From: Flammeovirgaceae bacterium UBA2786
GTDB taxonomy: Bacteria; Bacteroidota; Bacteroidia; Cytophagales; Cyclobacteriaceae
DNA: 50,241 nucleotides
Direction of reading: 5' to 3'
Assembly (NCBI GenBank): GCA_002352225.1
Contig: DEIA01000016.1
Location: forward strand, 1 to 50,241
The notes under the pieces were generated by a model, which made no database searches, was not told the DNA's origin, and saw only the letters and a program-made list of their open reading frames with translations. Positions 8,701-16,849 of the stretch are shown here, in pieces. The first letter of the stretch is position 1; each line of letters opens with the position of its first letter. The position numbers were made by a program, and so were the translations under genes.

Positions 8701-8847
8701 GCTAAGAACTTAGTTACGCTAACTAATTATACCGGGTATGATCCTGAGGTAAATCGATTTATAAATAACCCGAGAAGCTTCGGTGCCGATTTCGGATCTT
8801 ACCCTGCTGCTAAAATTTTCTCTGCCGGATTAAATATTACCTTCTGA
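5791..8847 (+). CDS. susC: SusC-family TonB-dependent outer membrane transporter
   Basis: A 1018-residue protein with a signal peptide (cleavage near A-Q-Q, residue 23). Residues of about 25-105 are the carboxypeptidase-regulatory-like domain. The plug follows from about residue 110, starting with E-V-V-V-I-G-Y-G-V-V-K-K-S-D-L-T-G, and includes I-R-G-T-N-S-I, Y-V-I-D-G-V and S-A-T-A-I-Y-G-T-R-G-A-N-G-V. The remainder is a 22-strand barrel ending in aromatic F. It imports oligosaccharides with the SusD lid, driven by TonB. The stop overlaps the susD start as TGATG. Given the GH92 and mannose genes, the likely cargo is a mannose-containing glycan, which is inference. Confidence 0.95.
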   Translation: MKVSVRLLISSMFVLCTHLVVAQQVLVMGTVSDNKETLVGASVAELGTTNGTITDVDGKFTLKVTAGSKVRVSYTGYLPQEFTITADKTLDVVLEEDQELLNEVVVIGYGVVKKSDLTGSVATLKSEDYINTAVSSIDQGIQGKVTGVVVAMSSGQPGAPSSIRIRGTNSINGNNEPLYVIDGVFIVPETNVGAVTGPSLNPLASLNPADIESIEVLKDASATAIYGTRGANGVILVTTKRGKKGAPVFNINYAHSVQELRKKIPMLNASQLAILGNEATDNAGAPRRLIYASPVNLGVGTDWQDQIFQQAPMDNLQLSARGGTDGSTYAVSTNFFNQQGIIQNSQFTKGNIRINLDQRLSSVFNMGTSINVNRSSLRGVVTDSEGAIPSSVTSWALAFNPGLSVYNNAGQYVFENNTSQPAVGNPVADINKTEQINNSTRLLGNFFVTADFLKKFKFKTSIGTDAVFLTEKSFIPNDIKRGQASNGQAAIATQQGLSWLWENTVSYNTTFGNHRIDAVVGHSMQAYRNEFVFSATSDFDDNRLGYNAIQVGKDKTLMLNGTSGWQLQSFLGRINYNLMEKYLFTLSARVDGSSKFGTGNRYGAFPSFAFAWRLKEESFLESVDAISDLKWRIGYGVVGNEGIPPYSSLGLLETTEAYFGENEIAKGSGQATRQNNALRWETTSQFDTGIDIGLFNGRVTVVADIYYKRTTDLLLNAPVPYTSGFDYSFFNVGSLENKGMELAVNTVNTVGDLKWNSAVNISFNRNKVLDLSSDQGIPADPMLGINGWTAINAGVAMGTFYGYKTDGIIQLNEDPSAVARFVDYVPTYGDRKYVDKDGDGDLDENDKFVLGNANPDFSFGITNSVSFKKLSLSVFIQGVYGNEIVNFNKFALESFDGNQNNSTAALNRWTPENPTNEYPRANVSPRVNTISNHHVEDGSYLRVKDITLAYDLASHISKKIKLTSCKVFASAKNLVTLTNYTGYDPEVNRFINNPRSFGADFGSYPAAKIFSAGLNITF

Positions 8848-10325
8848 TGAACAGGCTCATTATTATTTCGATTTTGCTGGTGTTTCAGGCTTGCAATTTT
8901 CTGGACGAGGACCCGGAATCGGTTATCAATTCATCTACCTACTACAAAACAGAAAGCGATGCAGTAGCGGCTACCAATGCAATCTATGATTATCTTACGG
9001 TAGGTACAGAAGGAATATTCAGCCGTGGGTTTGGAGGGATATTTTTTAATGACTACTGGGTATTTAAAGATATACTTTCTGACAATTGTACTGAAACCAT
9101 TGTTTCGCAGGAGTACAGAACGCTTAACGATTTTGGTTTTACAGCAGAGAACGAGCGTATCGAGTTGTATTGGCAGAAACTTTACAAAACTATTAGTGCC
9201 GCCAATGTCGTAATCGATCGGGTTCCGGGCATTGCTATGGATCCGGCAAAGCGCGATCATCTGGTGGCTGAAGCCAGATTCATCAGAGCTATGATGTACT
9301 TTGAAGGTGTTAGGCTCTTTGGTGATGTTCCGCTTATTCTACACGAAGCCGTAAACCTTGAAGATGCTTTTGTAGCCAGAACACCTGTGCCTGATGTGTA
9401 CAACGCAATAGTGGAAGATTTAGAATGGGCTCGTACTCATTTTAGTACAACGTATCGTGTAGGGCAGGGGCGTGGTACAGCTATGGCTAGTCGCGCATTG
9501 CTTTCAAAAGTTTACCTCGAAATGGGAGAGTATCAGCAGGCAGCAGACCAGGCAGCAGCCGTGGTAGAATCAAATGCCCACCCGCTCTTTTCTGACTTTG
9601 AAGATATTTTCCAATTAGAGAATGCCAACTCGGGCGAGATTATTTTTGCTGTTAATTACAGCGGTACATTAAGCCAGGGTTTTAAACCAAACCAATATCA
9701 TGTGCGGCTCCTTCCGCCCAATCTTCATGTAAATGGAGAAGGCCCTAAAAATGCATTTGGGTGGGAAGTACCAACCGATGATTTATTCAATAGTTTCGAT
9801 CCGCAAGACAGAAGGCGGTCGGTTACTTTCATTACTTCGTTCACCTATTCAAATAATAATACCGTAACCTTTAGACCCTACATCGGAAAATTCTGGGATC
9901 GCGATGATGAACCATTAGGCAACAACACCGATGCAGATGTTATCTACCTGCGCACAGCAGACATTATGCTTGTATATGCCGAAGCATTGAACGAAATCAA
10001 CAACGGGCCAAATGCTATTGCGTACGACATGATAAATAAGGTTAGAAAAAGAGCCCGGTTTAATGGAGTAACTGAGTTACCAATCTTACCCGATTTGTCT
10101 GGCCTTAATTATCAGGCATTCAAAGATGCCATACTACAAGAACGGAGATGGGAGCTGGTAATGGAGGGTTCGCGTTATCACGACCTCGTGCGCATGGGAA
10201 AATTAGTAGAGAAAGTGAGTGCCGCCAAACCTACAGCAACTCCTCAGGCCTTCCATGTGTTGCTTCCTATTCCCCAACGGGAAAGGAATCTGAACCCCAG
10301 TCTCACACAAAATAATCCATACTGA
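8847..10325 (+). CDS. susD: SusD/RagB-family nutrient-binding lipoprotein
   Basis: A 492-residue lipoprotein; the signal peptide ends at Cys16 and is followed by N-F-L-D-E-D-P, the usual SusD start. N-terminal SusD-like helices carry Y-Y-K-T and the A-E-A-R-F-I-R-A-M-M-Y-F-E motif near residue 140. The C-terminal RagB/SusD part contains the typical late pattern R-R-W-E-L-V-M-E-G-S-R-Y-H-D-L-V-R. It forms the lid of the SusC transporter and binds glycan at the surface. It overlaps susC by one base and is followed after ten bases by the isomerase gene, so the transporter and catabolic genes are one unit. Confidence 0.95.
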   Translation: MNRLIIISILLVFQACNFLDEDPESVINSSTYYKTESDAVAATNAIYDYLTVGTEGIFSRGFGGIFFNDYWVFKDILSDNCTETIVSQEYRTLNDFGFTAENERIELYWQKLYKTISAANVVIDRVPGIAMDPAKRDHLVAEARFIRAMMYFEGVRLFGDVPLILHEAVNLEDAFVARTPVPDVYNAIVEDLEWARTHFSTTYRVGQGRGTAMASRALLSKVYLEMGEYQQAADQAAAVVESNAHPLFSDFEDIFQLENANSGEIIFAVNYSGTLSQGFKPNQYHVRLLPPNLHVNGEGPKNAFGWEVPTDDLFNSFDPQDRRRSVTFITSFTYSNNNTVTFRPYIGKFWDRDDEPLGNNTDADVIYLRTADIMLVYAEALNEINNGPNAIAYDMINKVRKRARFNGVTELPILPDLSGLNYQAFKDAILQERRWELVMEGSRYHDLVRMGKLVEKVSAAKPTATPQAFHVLLPIPQRERNLNPSLTQNNPY

Positions 10326-10335
10326 TAACGAAATA

Positions 10336-12066
10336 ATGTCTTTTAATAAAACTCCTTTTGTAACGGTTCAAACACAAGAACCCTGTCTTTCCGGTTGGGC
10401 TGCAATTACCGAATTATTATCGCAGCAAATAAAACAGAAAAGTGTAAAAACAATTGTTGTGGAATGCTATCAGGGCGTGTTTGTTAACGATATTCGTTCC
10501 GCTCTTGCTCGTTCTTTTCCTGAAGCCTTGATAATAGATGCAAGCGCTGCCTTAAAAGATGAAGCCGAAATCATACGAATAACACATCCAAGTGTAACAG
10601 ACGATCGCATATTTGGTGTAATCACCAATCTGCAAATGATTGACCTGTTTGATGAATCTCGTATTGCGAAGAGCAAAGCAGATCGCAAATCAGATAAACT
10701 TACCTTCGTTATCGGTACCGGAGCATCGCTGCTGGCAGACGATCCGGGGATACTTATCTATGCAGACATGGCGCGCTGGGAAATTCAGTTGCGAATGCGA
10801 AAGAAGGAAGTGGCAAACATTGGTTTGTCTAACTATACCGACAATTTTGAAACACAATATAAACGTGGCTTTTTTCTGGATTGGCGATTGTGCGACAATG
10901 TAAAGAAGGAATTGATGAATAAGTGGGATTACGTCATTGACACCAATTCCAGAAGCAATCCTAAAATGATTAGTGCAGCCATGTTTGAGGCTGGTATGCA
11001 ACAGACTGTTCAGCAACCCTTCAGTGTTGTTCCTTTCTTCGATCCGGGTCCATGGGGCGGGCAGTGGATGAAAGAAAAATTTAACCTCGACCCAAGCGCA
11101 CCTAATTATGCATGGTGTTTTAATTGTGTTCCGGAAGAAAATAGTCTGCTTCTCAATTTTAATGGTGAAACGTTTGAAACTCCTTCTATAAACGTAGTGT
11201 TCTCAAGACCGGAATCACTATTAGGCAATCATGTACATTCGACTTTTGGTGAAGAGTTCCCCATTCGTTTTGATTTTTTGGATACCATCGGTGGTGGTAA
11301 CCTAAGTCTGCAAGTGCATCCGGATACAAAATACATTCGCAAAGAATTTGGGATGGCGTACACACAGGATGAGAGCTACTATATGCTGGATGCATCAGAA
11401 GGGGCAACCGTTTACCTGGGGCTTACACAAGATGTAGATAAAGAGGGGATGATACGCGACCTCCGCCAGGCCCAAACTACCGGCTCTTTTAATGCTGATA
11501 AGTATGCGCAAAAATGGCCTGCAAAAAAACATGATCACTTCCTGATTCCGGCAGGTACTGTGCACTGCTCTGCCACAGGTTGTATGGTATTGGAGATTAG
11601 CGCCACTCCATACATCTTTACATTTAAACTTTGGGATTGGGCCCGGCTTGGTTTAGATGGAAAACCACGACCAATCAATATCGACCATGGTGTTAATGTT
11701 ATTCAATGGGATCGTCAACCGGAGTGGATAAAGAGCAATCTTATAAATAGAATTAAAGAGGTACGCAAAGGCGACAATTGGAGAGAAGAACAAACAGGTT
11801 TACACCAACTACAATTTATCGAAACCCTGCGGTACTGGCATACGGGCGTAATGCATCACAATACAGATGATACGGTTAATGTATTAATGCTGATAGAGGG
11901 AGAACAAGCCTGGGTGGAAAGTCCGGAAAATAAATTTGAGCCCTTTCTGGTTAACTATGCCGAGGCATTTATTGTTCCGGCAAGTATAGGCGAGTATACG
12001 ATTCGACCTTTAAAGTTAAATGAAGGAAAAGAGATTGGTATTATTAAAGCATTTGTCAGAAGATAA
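10336..12066 (+). CDS. manA: Class I mannose-6-phosphate isomerase with N-terminal extension
   Basis: A 576-residue cytoplasmic protein. From about residue 275 on it has the cupin-type phosphomannose isomerase: N-L-S-L-Q-V-H-P with Gln326 and His328 as likely zinc ligands, and I-P-A-G-T-V-H with His409. It interconverts mannose-6-phosphate and fructose-6-phosphate. The first 210 residues or so are not part of the usual enzyme (about 300-400 residues). They look like an alpha/beta domain related in feel to nucleoside-kinase folds, but without a Walker A loop; I do not recognise its role. It stands between SusD and a sugar porter and ROK kinase, which makes a mannose uptake-phosphorylation-isomerisation path. 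Confidence 0.85.
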   Translation: MSFNKTPFVTVQTQEPCLSGWAAITELLSQQIKQKSVKTIVVECYQGVFVNDIRSALARSFPEALIIDASAALKDEAEIIRITHPSVTDDRIFGVITNLQMIDLFDESRIAKSKADRKSDKLTFVIGTGASLLADDPGILIYADMARWEIQLRMRKKEVANIGLSNYTDNFETQYKRGFFLDWRLCDNVKKELMNKWDYVIDTNSRSNPKMISAAMFEAGMQQTVQQPFSVVPFFDPGPWGGQWMKEKFNLDPSAPNYAWCFNCVPEENSLLLNFNGETFETPSINVVFSRPESLLGNHVHSTFGEEFPIRFDFLDTIGGGNLSLQVHPDTKYIRKEFGMAYTQDESYYMLDASEGATVYLGLTQDVDKEGMIRDLRQAQTTGSFNADKYAQKWPAKKHDHFLIPAGTVHCSATGCMVLEISATPYIFTFKLWDWARLGLDGKPRPINIDHGVNVIQWDRQPEWIKSNLINRIKEVRKGDNWREEQTGLHQLQFIETLRYWHTGVMHHNTDDTVNVLMLIEGEQAWVESPENKFEPFLVNYAEAFIVPASIGEYTIRPLKLNEGKEIGIIKAFVRR

Positions 12067-12070
12067 TTGT

Positions 12071-13426
12071 ATGAGTAACCCGGCTAATTTAAAACATCTT
12101 TATTTCGCTGCGGCTATTGCAGCATTGGGTGGTCTTCTATTTGGATACGATACAGCGGTAATAGCCGGAGCCATCGGATATTTAGAAACCAAATTTCAGC
12201 TTACCCCGGCCATGACAGGCTGGGCTGCCTCCAGTGCTATTTGGGGATGCGTAATAGGTGCCATGTTTGCCGGTTATCTGAGCGACCGGATGGGACGTAA
12301 AAAGGTATTGATTCTTACAGCTGTTCTCTTTGCCGTATCGGCAATCGGCTCAGCTATTCCGAGAAACCTGACTGAATTTGTTATAGCGAGATTGATTGGC
12401 GGCATTGGTGTGGGTGCTGCATCTATGTTATCGCCTTTATATATCTCAGAAATTTCACCCGCCAATAAACGAGGTACCCTGGTAACATCATACCAATTAG
12501 CTATTGTACTCGGAATTAATTTGATCTACTTCATCAACATGCTAATTGCCGGTGCTGGTAATGAACAATGGAATATTGAATTTGGTTGGCGGTACATGCT
12601 CGGTTCAGAAGTAATACCTGCAGCATTATTTCTGATTGCTTTGTTCTTTGTTCCTGAAAGTCCGCGTTGGTTGGCCAGCAAAAACAGAGATGCCGAGGCA
12701 CTTGATATTCTGGAAAAATTGAATGGAAGAGAGCATGCTAATCAGGTATTGCAAGATGTTAAACAAACGCTACATACAGAAAAGGGAACAGTGGCAGAGC
12801 TGTTTGCACCCGGGTTACGAACAGCCATGATTATTGGTTTATTTCTGGCGCTATTCTCACAGATAACAGGCATCAACGCTATTATCTATTATGCCCCCGA
12901 AATATTTAAGAGTGTTGGGTTTGGAAGCAATTCTGCCTTAATGCAAACTGTCGTTATCGGTATTACCAATACACTATTTACTTTTGTTGCCATTCGGTTA
13001 ATAGATCGTGCAGGAAGAAGAAAACTATTATTGTGGGGTGTATCAGGCATGACTATTTGCCTGATAGCGGTTGGAATAGTTTATTATCTCGGCTTCAGTA
13101 ATGGTCCGCTGCTGTTGATATTTATTTTAGGTTTTATCGCGAGTTTTGCTTTTTCGCTTGGACCAATACCCTGGGTAATAATTTCAGAAATATTTCCTAC
13201 CAAAACGCGCGGCATTGCTATGTCCTTTGCAACATTTACACTTTGGATTGGTGTTGTGTTGGTAACGCAACTTACACCCGTTCTGCTTGCTACATTCGGT
13301 GGAGCTGTTACCTTCTGGATATTTGGAGGAAACGCATTGCTCATGTTGCTGTTTACGTATAAGATGATACCCGAAACAAAAGGTAAAACATTGGAGGAAA
13401 TTGAAAAGTACTGGACAAAACACTGA
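12071..13426 (+). CDS. MFS sugar porter (XylE/GalP type)
   Basis: A 451-residue protein with 12 predicted membrane segments. Family marks are G-G-L-L-F-G-Y-D-T in the first helix, D-R-M-G-R-K-K in the loop between helices 2 and 3, P-E-S-P-R-W-L in the central loop, Q-I-T-G-I-N-A-I-I-Y-Y in helix 7, D-R-A-G-R-R-K in the second half, and P-E-T-K-G-K-T-L-E-E-I-E at the end. It probably brings a hexose across the inner membrane by proton symport. ATG 12071 is four bases after the isomerase stop; a longer reading would overlap that gene by 47 bases. Mannose is the likely substrate from context. Confidence 0.9.
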   Translation: MSNPANLKHLYFAAAIAALGGLLFGYDTAVIAGAIGYLETKFQLTPAMTGWAASSAIWGCVIGAMFAGYLSDRMGRKKVLILTAVLFAVSAIGSAIPRNLTEFVIARLIGGIGVGAASMLSPLYISEISPANKRGTLVTSYQLAIVLGINLIYFINMLIAGAGNEQWNIEFGWRYMLGSEVIPAALFLIALFFVPESPRWLASKNRDAEALDILEKLNGREHANQVLQDVKQTLHTEKGTVAELFAPGLRTAMIIGLFLALFSQITGINAIIYYAPEIFKSVGFGSNSALMQTVVIGITNTLFTFVAIRLIDRAGRRKLLLWGVSGMTICLIAVGIVYYLGFSNGPLLLIFILGFIASFAFSLGPIPWVIISEIFPTKTRGIAMSFATFTLWIGVVLVTQLTPVLLATFGGAVTFWIFGGNALLMLLFTYKMIPETKGKTLEEIEKYWTKH

Positions 13427-13436
13427 CCATGCGTTC

Positions 13437-14537
13437 ATGAGTAAAAACTCTTCGTTTACTGCGCTAACGCTGGATGCAGGCGGTACAAATCTGGTGTTCT
13501 CTGCATTCCGGGATTTTAAGGAAATCGTTTCGCCCATTACACTACCTACCCACGCGCATGATTACGATATGTGCATGGCTAATATCATTTCAGGATTTGA
13601 ACAAGTTGCAAAACAAGTAAACGATTATCAGGTAATCAGTTTTGCTTTTCCCGGCCCTGCCGATTACGACAAAGGTATTATTGGCAAGCTTCCAAACTTT
13701 AAAGCATTTCAAAAACCAGTGCCCCTGGGGCCCATTCTACACAATCATTTTAAAGTTCCGGTACTGATAAACAATGATGGTAATCTTTTTGCTCTTGGCG
13801 CAGCACGTGTTTGTTTTTTGCCGGCATTGAATATAAGGCTGCATCAGGCTGGTAGTAAAAAGCAATTTCAAAACCTGATAGGCATTACATTAGGCACTGG
13901 TTTTGGGTGCGGCATTATTACGCAAGGCCAACTTGTGCGGGGCGATAACTCTTGCGGGGCAGAAATTCATAATACATTAAATGCTTTTTATCCAAATTGG
14001 AACGCTGAAGAAAGTGTTAGTACACGGGCGCTTCAACGCGTGTATGCCGAGCAGGCAGGCTTGCCGTTCAGCGCATCCATTATGCCCAAAGATATTTATC
14101 AAATAGCCAAAGGCGAAATTCCCGGAAATGAGGTTGCTGCTAAACTATCTTTTGAAGAATACGGGAAAGCACTGGGCGCTTCAATCGCCAATGTACTTAC
14201 GTTAATTGATGGTATAGTGGTTATTGGTGGGGGTGTTTCACAAAGCTGGGATTTATATTCTACAGCTATGTTTAATGAACTTAACCGCATGAGTAAAGAT
14301 TTCAGAAACGAAGAGAGCAAGCGGCTTTCTGTTGAAGTCTTTAACCTGGAAGATCCAACGGTGTTTTCAAAATTTGCAGCGGGTAAGGTTCAACTAATTC
14401 CCATACCCGGATCAACTGAATCAATTGAATATGACGCGATGCAACGTACCGGTATTGCCCTGTGCAGTACTGATAGTAGTTATGTAACATCGCTTGGTGC
14501 TTATGCCCTTGCATTAGAGAACTTTGGTAAGACATGA
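13437..14537 (+). CDS. ROK-family sugar kinase
   Basis: A 366-residue protein with the ROK phosphate-binding start D-A-G-G-T-N at residues 13-18, the N-N-D-G-N-L stretch with the likely catalytic Asp114, and G-I-T-L-G-T-G-F-G-C-G. The usual zinc motif CxCGxxGCxE is absent; the corresponding region after G-A-E-I-H-N lacks the cysteines. It phosphorylates a sugar with ATP in the cytoplasm; mannose or fructose (then ManA) are natural choices. N-acetylglucosamine from the sialic acid genes further right is another possibility. ATG 13437 follows the porter stop by ten bases; the 3' end overlaps the next start (ATGA). Confidence 0.85.
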   Translation: MSKNSSFTALTLDAGGTNLVFSAFRDFKEIVSPITLPTHAHDYDMCMANIISGFEQVAKQVNDYQVISFAFPGPADYDKGIIGKLPNFKAFQKPVPLGPILHNHFKVPVLINNDGNLFALGAARVCFLPALNIRLHQAGSKKQFQNLIGITLGTGFGCGIITQGQLVRGDNSCGAEIHNTLNAFYPNWNAEESVSTRALQRVYAEQAGLPFSASIMPKDIYQIAKGEIPGNEVAAKLSFEEYGKALGASIANVLTLIDGIVVIGGGVSQSWDLYSTAMFNELNRMSKDFRNEESKRLSVEVFNLEDPTVFSKFAAGKVQLIPIPGSTESIEYDAMQRTGIALCSTDSSYVTSLGAYALALENFGKT

Positions 14538-16849
14538 AATATACGGTTTATATCCTTTTACTGATTGGTTTGTTCGCATGTGATAAAAATGCTCATGATA
14601 AAGACATAACCTCATACATTCCCACGCTCGAAAAACTCTCAGGCCAATGGGTTTCGGTTGATACCGTTGATATGGAACCATCCATACGGAATTTCAGGGC
14701 GCAGGCGCTTACGAACAACGATTTGACTTCTTTAAGTTGGTTTGCATCAGCGCCATACGCAGGCGGGTACCACACCGGTACATTTCGGGTTAACAACCAA
14801 ACACCACGGGTAACACATTTTCGCTGGCAACCTTACCAGGCATTGCGCAAATCTGTATCTGACAGCCTTGAGCTAACAAGTGCCACCCGAATGGTACCCA
14901 ATAAAAATATTATTCTTTGGCAGGTTGAAGTTAAGAATACGAATAATGTAAGCGCAACATTTAACATCGCTGCAGATCATATCGGATTCATCAGCAAATA
15001 CCCGGAACAGGAGTGGCAATGGTGGTATCCCTATCCAACGCTTACAGGACAAACCACCACACGCGATGATATTGTGGAAAACATGCGCAACCACATTGGT
15101 ACTGGTATTACGTCTAAAGAAGATGAAGTGGAAGAACTGATAAACGGAAGGCCTGAAAAATCGTTAAAAAAAATCTCCTGGCCTTCAGATCAGGATATTC
15201 TCAGAAGTATAAAATATACTACCACAACAAACGAAAATAACATTCTGATAAGCGATACTGAAACAAATGCAAGAACAGCTTATGCAATCATCACCATACC
15301 CAACCAACAGGAAGTAGCGAACGCTGGTGCTACATCTCACTGGAATGTTTCCCTTAAACCTGGAGAAACAAAGCTGATACAATTTGCTATGGCGTGGGGC
15401 GATGACAGTACTATTTTTGATAATGAACTAAGAGAAGTTCAGAATAATTTTAATGCTGTTTGGAAAGGTGTACAATCCGAGTGGGAATCTACCTGGCAGG
15501 AGATATTTAAGCCAGACAACAATCAACTATCGGGCACTTTTCCTGCGTTAGAAACCGAAGATACCCTTGCCAGTAAAGTGTATTACACCGGTCCGCTTAC
15601 TATGCTGTATCTAACTAACAACAATCTACCTCAACATAAAAAAGTATTTTTAACAGGTGGCCCACGGTGGGGTGCTACCATTACATTTTTCTGGGACATC
15701 ACCGAATGGTCTACACTTTGGGCAACGGTAGATCCTGAAATGATGAAAGAACACCTGACTGCGTGGGTAAGCATCGATCCAAGCAAACATTTCGGGCAAG
15801 ACAACTTTTTAGGCGGAGGCGTGGGTAATGGATACTCAGCAAACTACTGGGCCTTGTTTCAGATGATGCGTGCGTACTTAACCGTTTCCGGTGATACAGG
15901 TTTTCTAACACAGGTTATAGATAATAAAACGATACTGCAGCATCTGGAACACTATGCACTAAACTGGAAACGGATTTCTATTTATGACGAATCTAAAAAC
16001 ATGGACGACATGTATAAGCTGGCCGATTTTGGCGATGATGAGTGGAATTTACTGGAGTGTGTACCCACCTATAAACATATCGTTCCATCGTTTAATGCCG
16101 GATATATCTGGATGATGCGTGAAACGGCTCACTTTCATGAGCAGTCGGGTAACCGTGAGCGGGCAACCGAATTACGCAAAGAAGCCGATGAAATGGTGCA
16201 ACGCTTGTTGAAATTATATGCGAGCAATGGTGTATGGAACAGCCTGTATCCTGATGGGCGTAAAATAGAAGTTCGGCATTGCCTCGATTTTATGTTTCTG
16301 GGCCGGTACTTACCCAACGATATACCCGGTGAAATAAAAAATGAAATGATGGACTTTGTATATCGCGAACTTATCACCGATAACTGGATGCGTGCTCAAT
16401 CCATGCTGGATGTGGCAGCAAAAGATTCAGACAGACCAGACCATGGCCCACTGGGCGCGTTTGACGGATGGCCCGCAGGAACAATGGATGCGCTTGTACA
16501 ACTGGGATATCCTGAGAAAGCACTTGATTTTTATCATGCCATTGAACCCGTTACCAACGAAGGAATATGGGCACAGGCACACGAACTTTGGGGAAAAGAT
16601 AAATGGAATAAAAACAGTAAAGTTCGGATAGCCAAGCGCGGTTGGCACAATCGCGAATCATCTTCTGGAATTGCAATGTCGCAGGTAATGCTTAAGAACT
16701 TCTTTGGATTCTATCCTTCGGTTGACGGAGTTGCTATTAAACCCAACAAGTCCTTAAACTTTACGGGCAATTTGTACCATGTAAAATACAAGGGCAAATA
16801 CTACACGCTGCAAACTGCCAATGGAAATACTAAAATGATTGAAGAGTAA
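14534..16849 (+). CDS. Lipoprotein glycoside hydrolase with (alpha/alpha)6 barrel, MGH1/GH63-like
   Basis: A 771-residue lipoprotein with Cys16 after F-A. Residues of about 25-330 are a beta-sandwich, as seen in front of many six-hairpin glycosidases. Residues of about 340-750 are helical with F-W-D-I-T-E-W near residue 395, then D-D-E-W-N near 505 and an H-E-L-W-G-K-D block near 690. The helical layout and the acidic W-D and E-W motifs fit the mannosylglycerate-hydrolase-like or GH63-like group of the (alpha/alpha)6 enzymes. I cannot name the family with certainty. It is coupled on both sides by start-stop overlaps and sits before a GH92 mannosidase. Removal of a terminal glucose, mannose or glycerate from the same glycan would fit; this is inference. 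Confidence 0.65.
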   Translation: MKYTVYILLLIGLFACDKNAHDKDITSYIPTLEKLSGQWVSVDTVDMEPSIRNFRAQALTNNDLTSLSWFASAPYAGGYHTGTFRVNNQTPRVTHFRWQPYQALRKSVSDSLELTSATRMVPNKNIILWQVEVKNTNNVSATFNIAADHIGFISKYPEQEWQWWYPYPTLTGQTTTRDDIVENMRNHIGTGITSKEDEVEELINGRPEKSLKKISWPSDQDILRSIKYTTTTNENNILISDTETNARTAYAIITIPNQQEVANAGATSHWNVSLKPGETKLIQFAMAWGDDSTIFDNELREVQNNFNAVWKGVQSEWESTWQEIFKPDNNQLSGTFPALETEDTLASKVYYTGPLTMLYLTNNNLPQHKKVFLTGGPRWGATITFFWDITEWSTLWATVDPEMMKEHLTAWVSIDPSKHFGQDNFLGGGVGNGYSANYWALFQMMRAYLTVSGDTGFLTQVIDNKTILQHLEHYALNWKRISIYDESKNMDDMYKLADFGDDEWNLLECVPTYKHIVPSFNAGYIWMMRETAHFHEQSGNRERATELRKEADEMVQRLLKLYASNGVWNSLYPDGRKIEVRHCLDFMFLGRYLPNDIPGEIKNEMMDFVYRELITDNWMRAQSMLDVAAKDSDRPDHGPLGAFDGWPAGTMDALVQLGYPEKALDFYHAIEPVTNEGIWAQAHELWGKDKWNKNSKVRIAKRGWHNRESSSGIAMSQVMLKNFFGFYPSVDGVAIKPNKSLNFTGNLYHVKYKGKYYTLQTANGNTKMIEE

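Noticed and set aside
8931..9260. A 109-codon minus-strand frame inside susD
   Set aside because: It lies wholly within a clear SusD gene and shows no family features.
12020..12070. Extended N-terminus of the sugar porter
   Set aside because: It would overlap the isomerase gene by 47 bases and add residues before the conserved first helix; ATG 12071 fits the family.
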